In this document: one piece after another, positions 34,126 to 43,474 of the stretch | Layout: every line of letters begins with the position of its first letter | Position numbering within the stretch: the first letter of the stretch is position 1 | DNA from: Spirochaetia bacterium | Lineage (GTDB): Bacteria > Spirochaetota > Spirochaetia > CADAEX01 | Direction: 5' to 3' | NCBI GenBank assembly: GCA_017446885.1 | Contig: JAFSOR010000008.1 | Coordinates: forward strand, 62,001 to 126,000 | DNA: 64,000 bases | Notes under the pieces: generated by a model | What the model was told of the DNA's origin: nothing | The model's input: the letters and a program-made list of their open reading frames with translations, nothing else | Databases searched by the model: none | Position numbers and translations under genes: made by a program

Positions 34126-34728
34126 ATGGACAACATTACTAGGGTTTCAATTGTGCGCCATGGCGAGACAGAATGGAACCTGGAAGACAAGATGCAGGGC
34201 ATACTGGACAGCCCTCTTACACCTAAGGGAATAGCGCTTGCCAAGGAGCTTGGGGAAAAGCTTTCAGGCATGAAGTTCTCAAGCATCTATACCAGCGACC
34301 TGGGACGGGCCTGGGACACAGCAAAATATATCAACGAAAAACTCAATCTGGAGATTGTACCGGACAAACGGCTCCGGGAGCGGGACATGGGCATTTTTGC
34401 CACCCACGACTGGGCCTATGTCAAGGAGCACTACCCCGACGACTTTAAGAAAGCAGTTTCGGACGACATGGAATACCGCATTCCAGACGGACAGAGCAAG
34501 AATGATTATGTCCATATGGTACAGGACTTTATGGCATTTGTGCCGGAAAAGCATCCGGGCGAGAATATCCTGGTGGTGACCCACCGGGGCTGGGTGGACT
34601 TCTTCATGCGCCTGGTGCTGGGAATCTCTGTGAATGCACGCCGCTGCTTTAAGGTGGGCAACACCAGCTTCAATGTGTTCTCCTGCGAGAAAGGACGCTG
34701 GATGCTGGAACGTTTTGGAGATCTTTGA
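34126..34728 (+). CDS. Histidine phosphatase (phosphoglycerate-mutase-like)
   Basis: A 200-residue branch-1 histidine phosphatase. The catalytic RHGETEWN is at about residues 9-16, the acid/base region IYTSDLGRAWDTA near 54-66, RERDMGIF near 84-91, and the second His in VTHRGWV near 149-155. ATG is chosen over an in-frame TTG one codon earlier because GGGAGGGG is well spaced. Such proteins dephosphorylate sugars or nucleotides; the substrate cannot be told. It precedes parE by 6 nt. Confidence 0.88.
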   Translation: MDNITRVSIVRHGETEWNLEDKMQGILDSPLTPKGIALAKELGEKLSGMKFSSIYTSDLGRAWDTAKYINEKLNLEIVPDKRLRERDMGIFATHDWAYVKEHYPDDFKKAVSDDMEYRIPDGQSKNDYVHMVQDFMAFVPEKHPGENILVVTHRGWVDFFMRLVLGISVNARRCFKVGNTSFNVFSCEKGRWMLERFGDL

Positions 34729-34734
34729 CAACTT

Positions 34735-36561
34735 ATGGCTGAGAAGAAAACTGCAATATACGACGAGAGCAAGATACAGACCTTAAGCTCCCTGGAGCAT
34801 ATCCGCAAGAGAAGCGGTATGTACATAGGGCGGCTTGGAAACGGCTCCAACCCGGACGACGGTATCTATGTTCTCCTTAAGGAAGTTATAGACAACAGCG
34901 TGGACGAGTTCATCATGGGGGCCGGTAAGCGCATTGTCATCGAGATAAAAGAGAATAAGGTCAAGGTCCGGGACTATGGCCGGGGAATTCCTCTGGGCAA
35001 GGTTGTGGACTGCGTATCTGTAATCAATACAGGCGCCAAGTACAACGATGATGTTTTCCAGTTCTCTGTGGGACTGAACGGTGTGGGAACCAAGGCTGTG
35101 AATGCCCTTTCCTCCTACTTCCGTGTTGTATCTATCCGGGACGGCCATTTCCACGAGGCAATCTTCGAGAAAGGAAAGCTGATAAACGAGCGGCAGGGCT
35201 CAAGCCCCAAGGAGCGGAACGGTGTGTTTATCGAATTTGTGCCGGATGAGGAGCTTTTCGGGGAATATGCCTTCAACTTCGACTTTGTGAAGAAAAGGCT
35301 GTGGAATTACGCATATCTGAACAAGGGACTCACCCTTACCTTTGACAAGGAGACCTTCTATTCAGAGAAGGGACTGTATGACCTGCTGAAAAGCGAGGTG
35401 GGAGACAATGTCCACTACAACATAGTCTACTTCCAGGGCGATAAACTGGAGGTCGCCTTCACCCATACCCATAACTACGGCGAGACCTATTTCTCTTTCG
35501 TGAACGGTCAGTACACATCTGACGGCGGTACCCACTTAAGCGCATTCAAGGAAGGCCTTCTGAAGGGTATAAACGAATATTACAAGACCAATTATTCAGG
35601 CCAGGATGTGCGTGAAAGCATAGCTGGCTGCATCTCCATAAAGCTTAAGGATCCTGTGTTCGAGAGCCAGACAAAGAACAAGCTGGGCAACACCGAGATC
35701 CGCAGCTGGATCATGAACGCTGTGAAAGAGGGGGTTGAGGATTATCTGCACAAGAATGTGGATGATGCCAAGAAGCTCCAGGATATAATTGTGCGGAACG
35801 AGAAGCTCCGCAAAGAGCTGTCCGAGGTCAAGAAAAATGCCAAGGAGGCATCGAGCCGCACTCGGCTGAATATAGAAAAGCTTAGGGACTGCCGATGGCA
35901 TCTGCATCAGGACCCGCGCCATGCCGAGGAGTGCGAAGCATCCATGATTTTCCTTACCGAGGGTGATTCTGCCAGCGGTACCATAACCAAGACCCGGGAC
36001 GTAAAGACACAGGCTGTCTTCTCCCTCCGTGGAAAGGTCAAGAATGTGGAAGGAGAGAAGCGCACCATAATCTACAAGACCGAGGAGCTTTACAACATAA
36101 TGAAGGCCCTGGGCATAGAGGACGGCATGGATGGCCTGCGCTACGGCAAGGTTGTAATTGCCACCGATGCTGACGACGACGGCTACCATATCCGCATACT
36201 GCTTATGACATATTTCCTTACATTCTTCGAGGAGCTGGTGACCAGCGGCCGTCTCTTTATATTGGAGACTCCTCTGTTCAGGGTGCGTAACCGTCAGGAG
36301 GTGCGCTACTGCTACAACGAGAAAGAGCGGGATAAGGCCATGAAAGAGATCCGGGGCAGCGAGGTAACCCGGTTCAAGGGCCTTGGAGAGATAGACCCCA
36401 AGGAGTTCGGTGCCTTTATCGGAGACGACATAAAGCTTATACCTGTTACAGCAGACAGCATAGCAGACCTTTCCAAGACCATGGAGTTCTACATGGGCGA
36501 CAACACACCCGAGCGGCGCGATTTTATAATGCAGTACCTCTTGCCAGAGGAGGAGGTGTAA
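34735..36561 (+). CDS. parE: DNA topoisomerase IV subunit B
   Basis: A 608-residue type IIA topoisomerase ATPase subunit. GHKL motifs: EVIDNSVDE near 45-53, YGRGIP near 81-86, GLNGVGTKAVNALS near 112-125. The Toprim domain has LTEGDSASG near 407-415 and DADDDGYHIRILL near 479-491. The C-terminal signature MQYLLPEEEV is typical. It is shorter than GyrB and paired with a ParC-like subunit, so topoisomerase IV is favoured over gyrase. Confidence 0.9.
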   Translation: MAEKKTAIYDESKIQTLSSLEHIRKRSGMYIGRLGNGSNPDDGIYVLLKEVIDNSVDEFIMGAGKRIVIEIKENKVKVRDYGRGIPLGKVVDCVSVINTGAKYNDDVFQFSVGLNGVGTKAVNALSSYFRVVSIRDGHFHEAIFEKGKLINERQGSSPKERNGVFIEFVPDEELFGEYAFNFDFVKKRLWNYAYLNKGLTLTFDKETFYSEKGLYDLLKSEVGDNVHYNIVYFQGDKLEVAFTHTHNYGETYFSFVNGQYTSDGGTHLSAFKEGLLKGINEYYKTNYSGQDVRESIAGCISIKLKDPVFESQTKNKLGNTEIRSWIMNAVKEGVEDYLHKNVDDAKKLQDIIVRNEKLRKELSEVKKNAKEASSRTRLNIEKLRDCRWHLHQDPRHAEECEASMIFLTEGDSASGTITKTRDVKTQAVFSLRGKVKNVEGEKRTIIYKTEELYNIMKALGIEDGMDGLRYGKVVIATDADDDGYHIRILLMTYFLTFFEELVTSGRLFILETPLFRVRNRQEVRYCYNEKERDKAMKEIRGSEVTRFKGLGEIDPKEFGAFIGDDIKLIPVTADSIADLSKTMEFYMGDNTPERRDFIMQYLLPEEEV

Positions 36562-36562
36562 T

Positions 36563-38599
36563 ATGGCTCAAGTATCGCAGCTTTATAAAGATTATTTCCT
36601 GCAGTATGCCTCCTATGTAATCCGAGACAGGGCTATCCCCGACCTGGTGGACGGCCTTAAACCGGTGCAGCGACGCATACTCCATTCCCTTATCTCCATG
36701 GACGACGGCAAGTTCCACAAGGTGGCAAACGTTGTGGGCGAGACCATGAAATATCATCCCCACGGCGATTCCTCTATTTACGGGGCCCTGGTCAAACTGG
36801 CCAACTGCGACCTTTTTATCGAGAAGCAGGGAAACTACGGCAACATACTTACAGGGGAGCCTGCCGCTGCCGGGCGTTACATCGAGTGCCGCCTCCTGCC
36901 TTTTGCAAAAGAAGTTCTCTACAACCCTGAGCTTACCACATACATAGACAGCTACGACGGCAGGGCCAAAGAGCCACTGGTGTTCCCGGCCAAGATTCCG
37001 GTAGTGCTTATCCAGGGTGCCGAAGGTATTGCGGTGGGCATGAGCACCATGATTCTGCCCCATAATCCGATAGAAGTTCTGGATGCCATGAGCTCATTTA
37101 TAAAGGAAGAGGATTTTGTCCTCTACCCCGACCTGCCCACTGGCGGCATAATGGATGTATCGGGCTACAACGACGGCAAAGGCAAGGTGGTGATCCGTGC
37201 CAAGCTGAATACATCCGATCCTAAGCGGGTTATCATAGAAGAGCTGCCATATACCGTGACCAGCGAGATGATGATTGACTCCATCACCAAGGCTGCAAAG
37301 GCTGGCAAGCTCAAGATTGCTTCAATCACAGACTACACCACCGACAAGGCAAATATAGAGATAGACCTGCCCAGGGGTGTATCGGCCAATAAGAATTTCA
37401 TCAACGCTCTGTATGCATACACAAACTGCGAGTACAAGATAAGCGTGAATTCCCTGGTCATAAAGGACGAGCTTCCTGCAGTCATGGGCGTAAGCGAGAT
37501 TATCGCATACCATGCGCGCCACCTTATGGATGTCCTTAGGGCAGAACAGGAACTGCGGAAGGAACACCTGCTTGAAGACCTGTATGCAAGGACTCTGGAC
37601 CGGATCTTCATCGAGGAGCGGATCTACAAGAAGATCGAGACCAAGAAGACTGCCGAGGAAGTTGAGCGGGCTGTGCTCTATGGTTTCAGACCGTTTGCAG
37701 ACCAGCTTGCCCGGAAGGTGACAAAAGAGGATGTGGAACGGCTCCTCAAGATTCCAATCAGGCGCATCTCTCTCTTCGATATCAACAAGAACCACGAGCA
37801 GATTGAGGAGATCCGGAACAATATCAAGGATTGCGAATACAAGCTTTCCCATCTGGTGGAATATTCACTCCGCTATATCGAGGATCTTAAGAAGATGCTC
37901 ACCGAATCCAGAAAGAAGGCTGGTGTGGAAATAAAGCGGAGGACTGATGTGAACAGCTTCCAGACTGTTGATGTCAAGGCTGTTGCTGTGCGGAACCTGA
38001 TGCTCAATTACAATGCAGAGAGCGGATATCTGGGCTATGGTGTCAAGGATGGAGAGAAGCTTTTCGCTGTAAGCGAATACGACCGTGTTCTGATATTGAC
38101 CAAGGATGGAAACTTCCAGGTCATCAACGCGCCCGAGAAGATGTTTGTGGGCCAGGGAATGCTATGGTGCAACATCGCTGACAAGGATATCCTCAAGAAC
38201 ACTATTTTCTCCCTTATCTACCAGACTGCAGACAAGAAACATGTGTGCATAAAGCGGTTCCAGGTGGAGAAGTTCATTGTGGAGAAGAGCTACCCATACC
38301 TGCCTGAGGGCTGCAAATTTTTGTTGCTAACTGAAAAGCAGCATGGTACTATTACCTTGATATATAGAAAGGCGCCGAGACTCCGTGTCCTGGAGGAGGA
38401 GTTCGACCTGGATGATTACCATGTCAAAGGCTACAAGGCATCAGGTGTAAGACTGAGCTCCAAGCCTATAAGGACACTGCGGTTCACTGCCAAGGCTGAG
38501 CCATCGGTCGCTGCGGCACCGGCTCCGGCTGTGCCTGAGAAAAACGAAGTTGAGGAAGAGTCTGTGGACTCTGATGACGGATATTTGCTTAAGTTTTGA
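36563..38599 (+). CDS. parC: DNA topoisomerase IV subunit A
   Basis: A 678-residue type IIA topoisomerase breakage-reunion subunit. YVIRDRAIPDLVDGLKPVQRRILHS at 18-42, YHPHGDSSIYGALVKLAN at 64-81, and the catalytic Tyr106 in AAAGRYIECR. The coiled-coil segment follows and the C-terminal domain is shorter than in GyrA, with no GyrA box, ending in an acidic tail EVEEESVDSDDGYLLKF. Position 74 is Gly where E. coli ParC has Glu84 and GyrA has Asp87, in the quinolone-contact region. It follows parE by 1 nt. Confidence 0.9.
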   Translation: MAQVSQLYKDYFLQYASYVIRDRAIPDLVDGLKPVQRRILHSLISMDDGKFHKVANVVGETMKYHPHGDSSIYGALVKLANCDLFIEKQGNYGNILTGEPAAAGRYIECRLLPFAKEVLYNPELTTYIDSYDGRAKEPLVFPAKIPVVLIQGAEGIAVGMSTMILPHNPIEVLDAMSSFIKEEDFVLYPDLPTGGIMDVSGYNDGKGKVVIRAKLNTSDPKRVIIEELPYTVTSEMMIDSITKAAKAGKLKIASITDYTTDKANIEIDLPRGVSANKNFINALYAYTNCEYKISVNSLVIKDELPAVMGVSEIIAYHARHLMDVLRAEQELRKEHLLEDLYARTLDRIFIEERIYKKIETKKTAEEVERAVLYGFRPFADQLARKVTKEDVERLLKIPIRRISLFDINKNHEQIEEIRNNIKDCEYKLSHLVEYSLRYIEDLKKMLTESRKKAGVEIKRRTDVNSFQTVDVKAVAVRNLMLNYNAESGYLGYGVKDGEKLFAVSEYDRVLILTKDGNFQVINAPEKMFVGQGMLWCNIADKDILKNTIFSLIYQTADKKHVCIKRFQVEKFIVEKSYPYLPEGCKFLLLTEKQHGTITLIYRKAPRLRVLEEEFDLDDYHVKGYKASGVRLSSKPIRTLRFTAKAEPSVAAAPAPAVPEKNEVEEESVDSDDGYLLKF

Positions 38600-38617
38600 T
38601 TCTAAAGGAGAGAATTG

Positions 38618-39844
38618 ATGAGAAAAACCCTACTGGTTCTTATACTGACAATTGTATGTACCGGCCTGCTCTTCGCCGGCGGTTCAGAGAACAAGATCAA
38701 CAGCGGTGCCGGCTATGCCCGGTTCCCTTCAAAGGCAACTGAATGCAAGAAGCCTGATGCCATGTTCTATAATCCTGCAGGTACTGCATTCCTGAAAGAT
38801 GGACTCTATGTTGGAGCTGGAAACCAGTTCCTTTATAAAAAGTATACAAACAAATTCAATGGTGAGTCATACAGCACAGATATTCCTACCTATCTCTATC
38901 CAGATCTTACATTGGTATGGAAGAAGAACAGGACAGCCCTCTTTGCCGGTTTTACTGTTGCTGCCGGTGGTGGTGAGCTTGAATATGAAGATGGAAACGC
39001 CTTTACTGTCGGTGCTTTGACAAAAATGGGTGCTAAGTATGGACATCCTGAATTAGGAAATCTTGGACATTCCATGAACATTTACTCGGTTCTGTATGAC
39101 AATATCGTCGGGATTTCCCACCAGTTCTGGGAAGACCACCTCTCAGTAGCTGCCGCAGTGCGTATTCTTTATGGTTCACAGAATGTAAAGATCAAATTGC
39201 ATGATGATCCTCCTGCTGCATTTGCCCCTGTTCTCGGAACTGACAAGACACTTGCCAAGACCGAGGCTAATGGCTTTGGAACCGGCGGTATTTTCAGTAT
39301 CCACTATAAGCCTATCGAGACATTGGATATAGCATTGACATATCATACAGAGTCTATTATTGATTATGAATATAAAAAGGCAGATGGTGTAGGTGCCGCA
39401 GTTCTGGGTGCTAATAAAGGCGACCATTTCTCCTATGTGCTTCCTGCATATCTGGGTGGCGGTATAGGCTGGCAGATTATTCCACAGCTTTATGCTGCAG
39501 TGGGCTTCAACTACTATTTCAACGATCTTGCAGACTATGAGCTTGATGATGCATGGGAAATCAACTTTGCGGCAGAATACCAGTTCAATAAAATGCTGGC
39601 TGTTAGCCTTGGAGGTTTCTATACAGACATCGGAAGCAAGAAGAAAGAGGGAGGAAACAGTTTCTACAACCCATATCTGGACAGCTTCACCTACTGCGGC
39701 GGATTTGAGCTCACCTTCTTTGACGACCTGACAATTGATGTGGGCGGCTTCTATGTTCAGTACTTCAGCGAGACATATCAGAATGTCAAACTGGAAAAGA
39801 AGATCTTCGAAGGTGCGATCAGCGTAACTTACAGATTTTTCTAA
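38618..39844 (+). CDS. FadL-like outer-membrane beta-barrel protein
   Basis: A 408-residue exported barrel. Signal peptide to about residue 22 (LLFAGGSE), then features of the FadL/TodX transport family: KPDAMFYNPAGTAFLKDGLYVGAG near 45-68 (the conserved NPAG), alternating strands, and a C-terminal Phe (ISVTYRFF). Length is close to FadL (about 420-450). It probably admits hydrophobic compounds. ATG is chosen over an upstream TTG, with AAAGGAGAG 5-6 nt away. It may be co-transcribed with parC (18 nt). Confidence 0.85.
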   Translation: MRKTLLVLILTIVCTGLLFAGGSENKINSGAGYARFPSKATECKKPDAMFYNPAGTAFLKDGLYVGAGNQFLYKKYTNKFNGESYSTDIPTYLYPDLTLVWKKNRTALFAGFTVAAGGGELEYEDGNAFTVGALTKMGAKYGHPELGNLGHSMNIYSVLYDNIVGISHQFWEDHLSVAAAVRILYGSQNVKIKLHDDPPAAFAPVLGTDKTLAKTEANGFGTGGIFSIHYKPIETLDIALTYHTESIIDYEYKKADGVGAAVLGANKGDHFSYVLPAYLGGGIGWQIIPQLYAAVGFNYYFNDLADYELDDAWEINFAAEYQFNKMLAVSLGGFYTDIGSKKKEGGNSFYNPYLDSFTYCGGFELTFFDDLTIDVGGFYVQYFSETYQNVKLEKKIFEGAISVTYRFF

Positions 39845-39866
39845 AAGTACATTATAAAAGCTTTAG

Positions 39867-39895
39867 GGCAGGAGCAACCTCCTGCCTTATTTTTT
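39867..39895 (+). terminator. Rho-independent terminator
   Basis: GGCAGGAG, CAAC loop, CTCCTGCC (39867-39886), then TTATTTTTT. Confidence 0.85.
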
Positions 39896-39915
39896 CGAAA
39901 TCTGGTTGAAAGATA

Positions 39916-39950
39916 TTGCATAAATATACGGAAATTGGTATAAATATACC
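39916..39950 (+). promoter_or_regulatory. argR promoter with two superimposed ARG-box-like sites
   Basis: TTGCAT (39916-39921), 17 nt, TATAAA (39939-39944). TGCATAAATATACG (39917-39930) covers the -35 and GGTATAAATATACC (39937-39950, 6-bp arms around AA) covers the -10. Their starts are 20 bp apart, similar to paired ARG boxes. The ATG follows 9 nt after the -10, with no ribosome site. Confidence 0.7.
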
Positions 39951-39953
39951 GTT

Positions 39954-40418
39954 ATGGATAAGAAAGGCCGGCTTACATTGATCCGCACTCTCATTATGAA
40001 TAACCCTGTCGAGAACCAGGAGCAGCTTCAGGCTCTTCTGGCTGAGCGGAATATCCAGGTGACCCAGGCTACCCTTTCTAGGGATCTTAAGAGCCTTAAG
40101 GTGGGAAAAAGCCATCTTAAGCATGGGGGATATTGCTACACTGTAGGGGGAGAGGACCAGGCTGGTCCGGCAGAAGGCCTTATAGGCGATATGAGCCAGG
40201 GATTTGTCTCCATGACATTCTCGGGCAACATGGGGGTAATCAAGACGCTGCCAGGATATGCAAACACGGTGGCTCTGGTCTTTGACCGCCTGAATCTTCC
40301 GGAGATTTTAGGGACAGTGGCTGGAGATGACACCATTATTTTTGTCATACGCGAGGGAGTTTCCAAAGAGGCGCTGAAAGCCAGGCTGAGGGAAAAATTC
40401 CCATCTTTATATATTTGA
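39954..40418 (+). CDS. argR: Arginine repressor ArgR
   Basis: A 154-residue ArgR. The N-terminal winged helix is present (IRTLIMNNPVENQEQLQALLAERNIQVTQATLSRDLKSLKV, about 10-50, with the recognition helix TQATLSRDLK). The C-terminal oligomerisation and arginine-binding domain has LPGYANTVALVFDR and VAGDDTIIFVIRE (GDDTI is the conserved arginine-contact motif). It leads an argR-argC-argB-argD-argG operon, so it probably represses its own operon at the boxes on its promoter. It lacks a ribosome site. Confidence 0.96.
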   Translation: MDKKGRLTLIRTLIMNNPVENQEQLQALLAERNIQVTQATLSRDLKSLKVGKSHLKHGGYCYTVGGEDQAGPAEGLIGDMSQGFVSMTFSGNMGVIKTLPGYANTVALVFDRLNLPEILGTVAGDDTIIFVIREGVSKEALKARLREKFPSLYI

Positions 40419-40429
40419 ATGGAGAGAAT

Positions 40430-41467
40430 ATGAAAGCAGTTATTTTAGGAACAACAGGCTATACAGGAATGATTCTGCTCAGGCTTTTGGCAGATCATCC
40501 AGATGTGGATCAGATTATACCAGTATCTTCCTCCAGACCGGGACAGCCGGCAGCTTCTGTGGACCCGGGAATCGGAAAATCCATAGAAAAGAAGCTGGGG
40601 CTGTGCGGTGGCAATCTGGTTACTCTGGAAGAGGCTGCGGCTATGAACCCCGATGTAGTTTTTGCGGCACTGCCCCACCTGGAGTCGGCCAAGATATGTC
40701 AGCCTTTCTTTGGCAAGAGCGTGGTCATAGACCTTTCTGCCGATTTCCGTATAAAGGACCACAAGCTGTTTGCCCAGGCCTACGGCCAGGAGCCCCCCTG
40801 CCCCGAGCTGTTGCCAAAGGCAGCTTACGGCCTATGCGAGGTCTATGCAGACCAGATCAAGAAAGCTGACATAATCGCAAACCCGGGCTGCTACCCGACC
40901 TGCACACTGCTTCCTATAATCCCGCTGGCAAAGGCCGGATTGCTTAAAGGCAAGATTGTGGCCAACGCCCTCTCCGGCATCTCCGGCTCCGGCCGGAAGG
41001 CCAAAGTGCAGAGCCTTTTCTGCGAGCGGACCGAGAACACATGTGCATACCTGCCGGGCCAGACCCACAGGCATTTTACCGAGATATTAAGCCAGATAAA
41101 CAGCTTCAGCTCTGGCTTGGACCTGTTCTTTACCCCTCATCTGGTACCGCTAAAACGGGGTATGGAGGTGACTACTGTAGTCGAGTTGGCAAAGCCGGTT
41201 ACCAACGACGAAGTACTGCATATCTACCAGGATTTCTACGGCGACAGGCCATTTGTCAACCTGGTGCCAGGAACCCTGCCCGAGACCAAGAATGTGTGGG
41301 GCTCAAACCGGTGTGACATAAGCTGGCAGGTGCAGGGCAGCACCATACTGCTCTTCTCTGTCATCGACAACCTGGTCAAGGGTGCCTCCGGTCAGGCGGT
41401 GCAGAACATGAACATACGCTTCGGCTTTGCCGAGACTGCAGGCCTTTCCCTGTACGGAGAACTTTGA
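40430..41467 (+). CDS. argC: N-acetyl-gamma-glutamyl-phosphate reductase
   Basis: A 345-residue enzyme making N-acetylglutamate semialdehyde. NADP-binding GTTGYTGMILLRLL at 7-20; the catalytic Cys is in IANPGCYPTCT near 149-159; AYLPGQTHRHFTEI contains the active-site His. ATG is chosen with GGAGAG 5 nt upstream, five codons into the longer frame. It overlaps argB by 1 nt. Confidence 0.97.
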   Translation: MKAVILGTTGYTGMILLRLLADHPDVDQIIPVSSSRPGQPAASVDPGIGKSIEKKLGLCGGNLVTLEEAAAMNPDVVFAALPHLESAKICQPFFGKSVVIDLSADFRIKDHKLFAQAYGQEPPCPELLPKAAYGLCEVYADQIKKADIIANPGCYPTCTLLPIIPLAKAGLLKGKIVANALSGISGSGRKAKVQSLFCERTENTCAYLPGQTHRHFTEILSQINSFSSGLDLFFTPHLVPLKRGMEVTTVVELAKPVTNDEVLHIYQDFYGDRPFVNLVPGTLPETKNVWGSNRCDISWQVQGSTILLFSVIDNLVKGASGQAVQNMNIRFGFAETAGLSLYGEL

Positions 41468-42231
41468 TGAAAGATATAGTTGTAGTAAAGACCGGAGGCA
41501 AGGCAGCCTCTGACATATCGGCCATGGATGCCCTTTTCAAGGAGATGCAGAGCCTTTCTGGCAAGTATGCATTCATACTGGTGCACGGCGGCGGTGCAGA
41601 GCTTTCAAGAGTAAGCAAGGTGTTCAATCTGGAGCCTGTGTTCAAGGATGGCGTGCGCCTTACTACACCGCCTGAGATGGAGATAGCCGACATGGTTCTG
41701 GGTGGCAAGATGAACAAAGAACTGGTGCGGCTTGGCAATAGTGCTGGCTGTAAGGCAGTTGGGCTTTCGGGCTGCGACGGCACTGTCTTTACCGGAAAGG
41801 CGCTGAGCGAGGCTTCCCACACCGGCAAGGTGACCAAAGTAGATGCATCGCTCCTGACACTGCTTCTGGAGAACGGGTACCTGCCTGTGGTTTCCTCGGT
41901 ATCTATGGAAAAAAGCGGCAAGGCCCTTAACATAAATGCAGACGAGGCAGCACTTGCAGTATCGGGGGCCATAAAGGCGGCAAAGCTTTTCTTCATCTCC
42001 GATATCCCCGGAGTTCTCAAGGATGGAAAAGTCATCACACTGCTCACCGAAGCACAGTCCAATGCCGAGATTGAGGCCGGCGTCATCTCTGGTGGCATGA
42101 TTCCCAAGGTGACATCCTCTATCAAAGCTTTGAAAAATGGTGTAAAAGAGATAAGTATCGGAGAATATAAAACTTTCGGCGATCTTGAGAAGACTATAGA
42201 AAGAAAGATCGGGACCAGCATGGTTCTTTGA
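41467..42231 (+). CDS. argB: Acetylglutamate kinase
   Basis: A 254-residue amino-acid kinase. VVVKTGGKAA near residue 4, FILVHGGGAELS near 37-48, and the C-terminal SGGMIPKVTSSIKAL near 207-221 (ATP-site Lys). Its N-terminal arm is short, as in arginine-insensitive enzymes, so feedback inhibition is doubtful (inference). The ATG overlaps the argC stop as TGATG; GGAG lies 8 nt upstream. Confidence 0.95.
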   Translation: MKDIVVVKTGGKAASDISAMDALFKEMQSLSGKYAFILVHGGGAELSRVSKVFNLEPVFKDGVRLTTPPEMEIADMVLGGKMNKELVRLGNSAGCKAVGLSGCDGTVFTGKALSEASHTGKVTKVDASLLTLLLENGYLPVVSSVSMEKSGKALNINADEAALAVSGAIKAAKLFFISDIPGVLKDGKVITLLTEAQSNAEIEAGVISGGMIPKVTSSIKALKNGVKEISIGEYKTFGDLEKTIERKIGTSMVL

Positions 42232-42248
42232 GACAACAAGGAGAATAT

Positions 42249-43463
42249 ATGATACCCAAAAGCACTGTATACAATGCCCCTTACCCCCGGAGCTATGGCA
42301 ACGAGTTCACTCTGTTTGACCATGGCAAGGGCTGCTATATATGGGATGTGGAAGGAAAGAAATATCTGGACTTCGGTGCCGGAATTGCGGTGAATACCCT
42401 GGGCTATGGCCGGGAAGATCTGGCACAGGCTGCCTTTGACCAGATGAAGAAGATTATCCACACCTCAAACCTCTACACATCAGAGGCAACTCTGCTGGTG
42501 GCAGATAAACTGACATCCTTCGGCAACTTTGCGGCTGTCCACTTTGGAAACAGCGGCACCGAGGCCAACGAGGCCGCAATCAAGTTTGCCCGGATCTATG
42601 CCAAGCGGAAAAAAGGAGAAGGACACCACAAGATCATAGCATTCGAGAATGCATTCCATGGCCGTACTGTGGGAGCTCTCTCCTGCACATACAATCCGCA
42701 TTATAAGGATGACTGCCAGCCCCTGATGAGCGGCGTGGAGTTCCTTCCATACAATGATGTGGAGGCCCTTAAGAAGACTGTGGATGGCACCTATGCTGCT
42801 ATCATTGTTGAGGTGATTCAGGGCGAGGGCGGTCTTAAGTGCATGACCAAGGAATTTGCCCAGGCTCTGAACCAGGTGTGTGCCCAGCAGGATGTTATCC
42901 TGATTGCCGACGAGGTACAGACCGGCCTTACACGTACCGGCTACCCATTTGCCTGTGGTCTGGTGGATCTGAATCCAGATATCATCACATTGGCTAAACC
43001 ATTAGGGGGCGGCCTTCCACTTTCTGCAACCCTTATCCCTGCAAAGATAAACGAGATTCTGCAGCCTGGAGACCACGGCTCCACATTCGGCGGCAATCCG
43101 GTGGCCTGCGCAGTTGCAAACCAGGTGCTGGAGACCCTCTTCTTCCCTCCATTCATCTTCGAAGTACAGGCAAAGGGGCAGTATCTTAAAAAGAAAATCG
43201 AAGCACTCAAGGCACAGTTTGCATGTATCGGCGAGCTGCGCGGTGCAGGGATGCTCCAGGGCTTCGAGGTCAACACACCATCTGGTTACGAGGGAGACCT
43301 TTCCAAGGACCTTATCAAGGAGTGCATGACAAACGGACTCCTTATCCTGCGTTCAGGAACCAACGTGATACGTCTGGCACCGCCTCTGGTCATCACCGAA
43401 AAAGAGCTTGATGAAGGCTTTGATATTATTGCAAAATCTTTGAAAAACAAGTTGAATAAATAA
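42249..43463 (+). CDS. argD: Acetylornithine aminotransferase
   Basis: A 404-residue class-III PLP aminotransferase. HFGNSGTEANEAAIKFAR near 96-113, AFHGRTVGALS near 136-146, LIADEVQTGLTRTG near 217-230 (PLP-binding Asp), and the Schiff-base Lys in TLAKPLGGGLPLSATL near 247. Start at MIPKSTVYN with AAGGAG 7 nt upstream, after seven extra codons in the longer frame. Position between argB and argG supports the arginine role. Confidence 0.96.
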   Translation: MIPKSTVYNAPYPRSYGNEFTLFDHGKGCYIWDVEGKKYLDFGAGIAVNTLGYGREDLAQAAFDQMKKIIHTSNLYTSEATLLVADKLTSFGNFAAVHFGNSGTEANEAAIKFARIYAKRKKGEGHHKIIAFENAFHGRTVGALSCTYNPHYKDDCQPLMSGVEFLPYNDVEALKKTVDGTYAAIIVEVIQGEGGLKCMTKEFAQALNQVCAQQDVILIADEVQTGLTRTGYPFACGLVDLNPDIITLAKPLGGGLPLSATLIPAKINEILQPGDHGSTFGGNPVACAVANQVLETLFFPPFIFEVQAKGQYLKKKIEALKAQFACIGELRGAGMLQGFEVNTPSGYEGDLSKDLIKECMTNGLLILRSGTNVIRLAPPLVITEKELDEGFDIIAKSLKNKLNK

Positions 43464-43474
43464 GGGAGTTTATT

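Noticed and set aside
41376-42461. 361-codon minus-strand frame across argB/argD
   Set aside because: Covers the coding sequence of two well-identified arginine genes; low-complexity Ser/Ala content typical of shadow frames.
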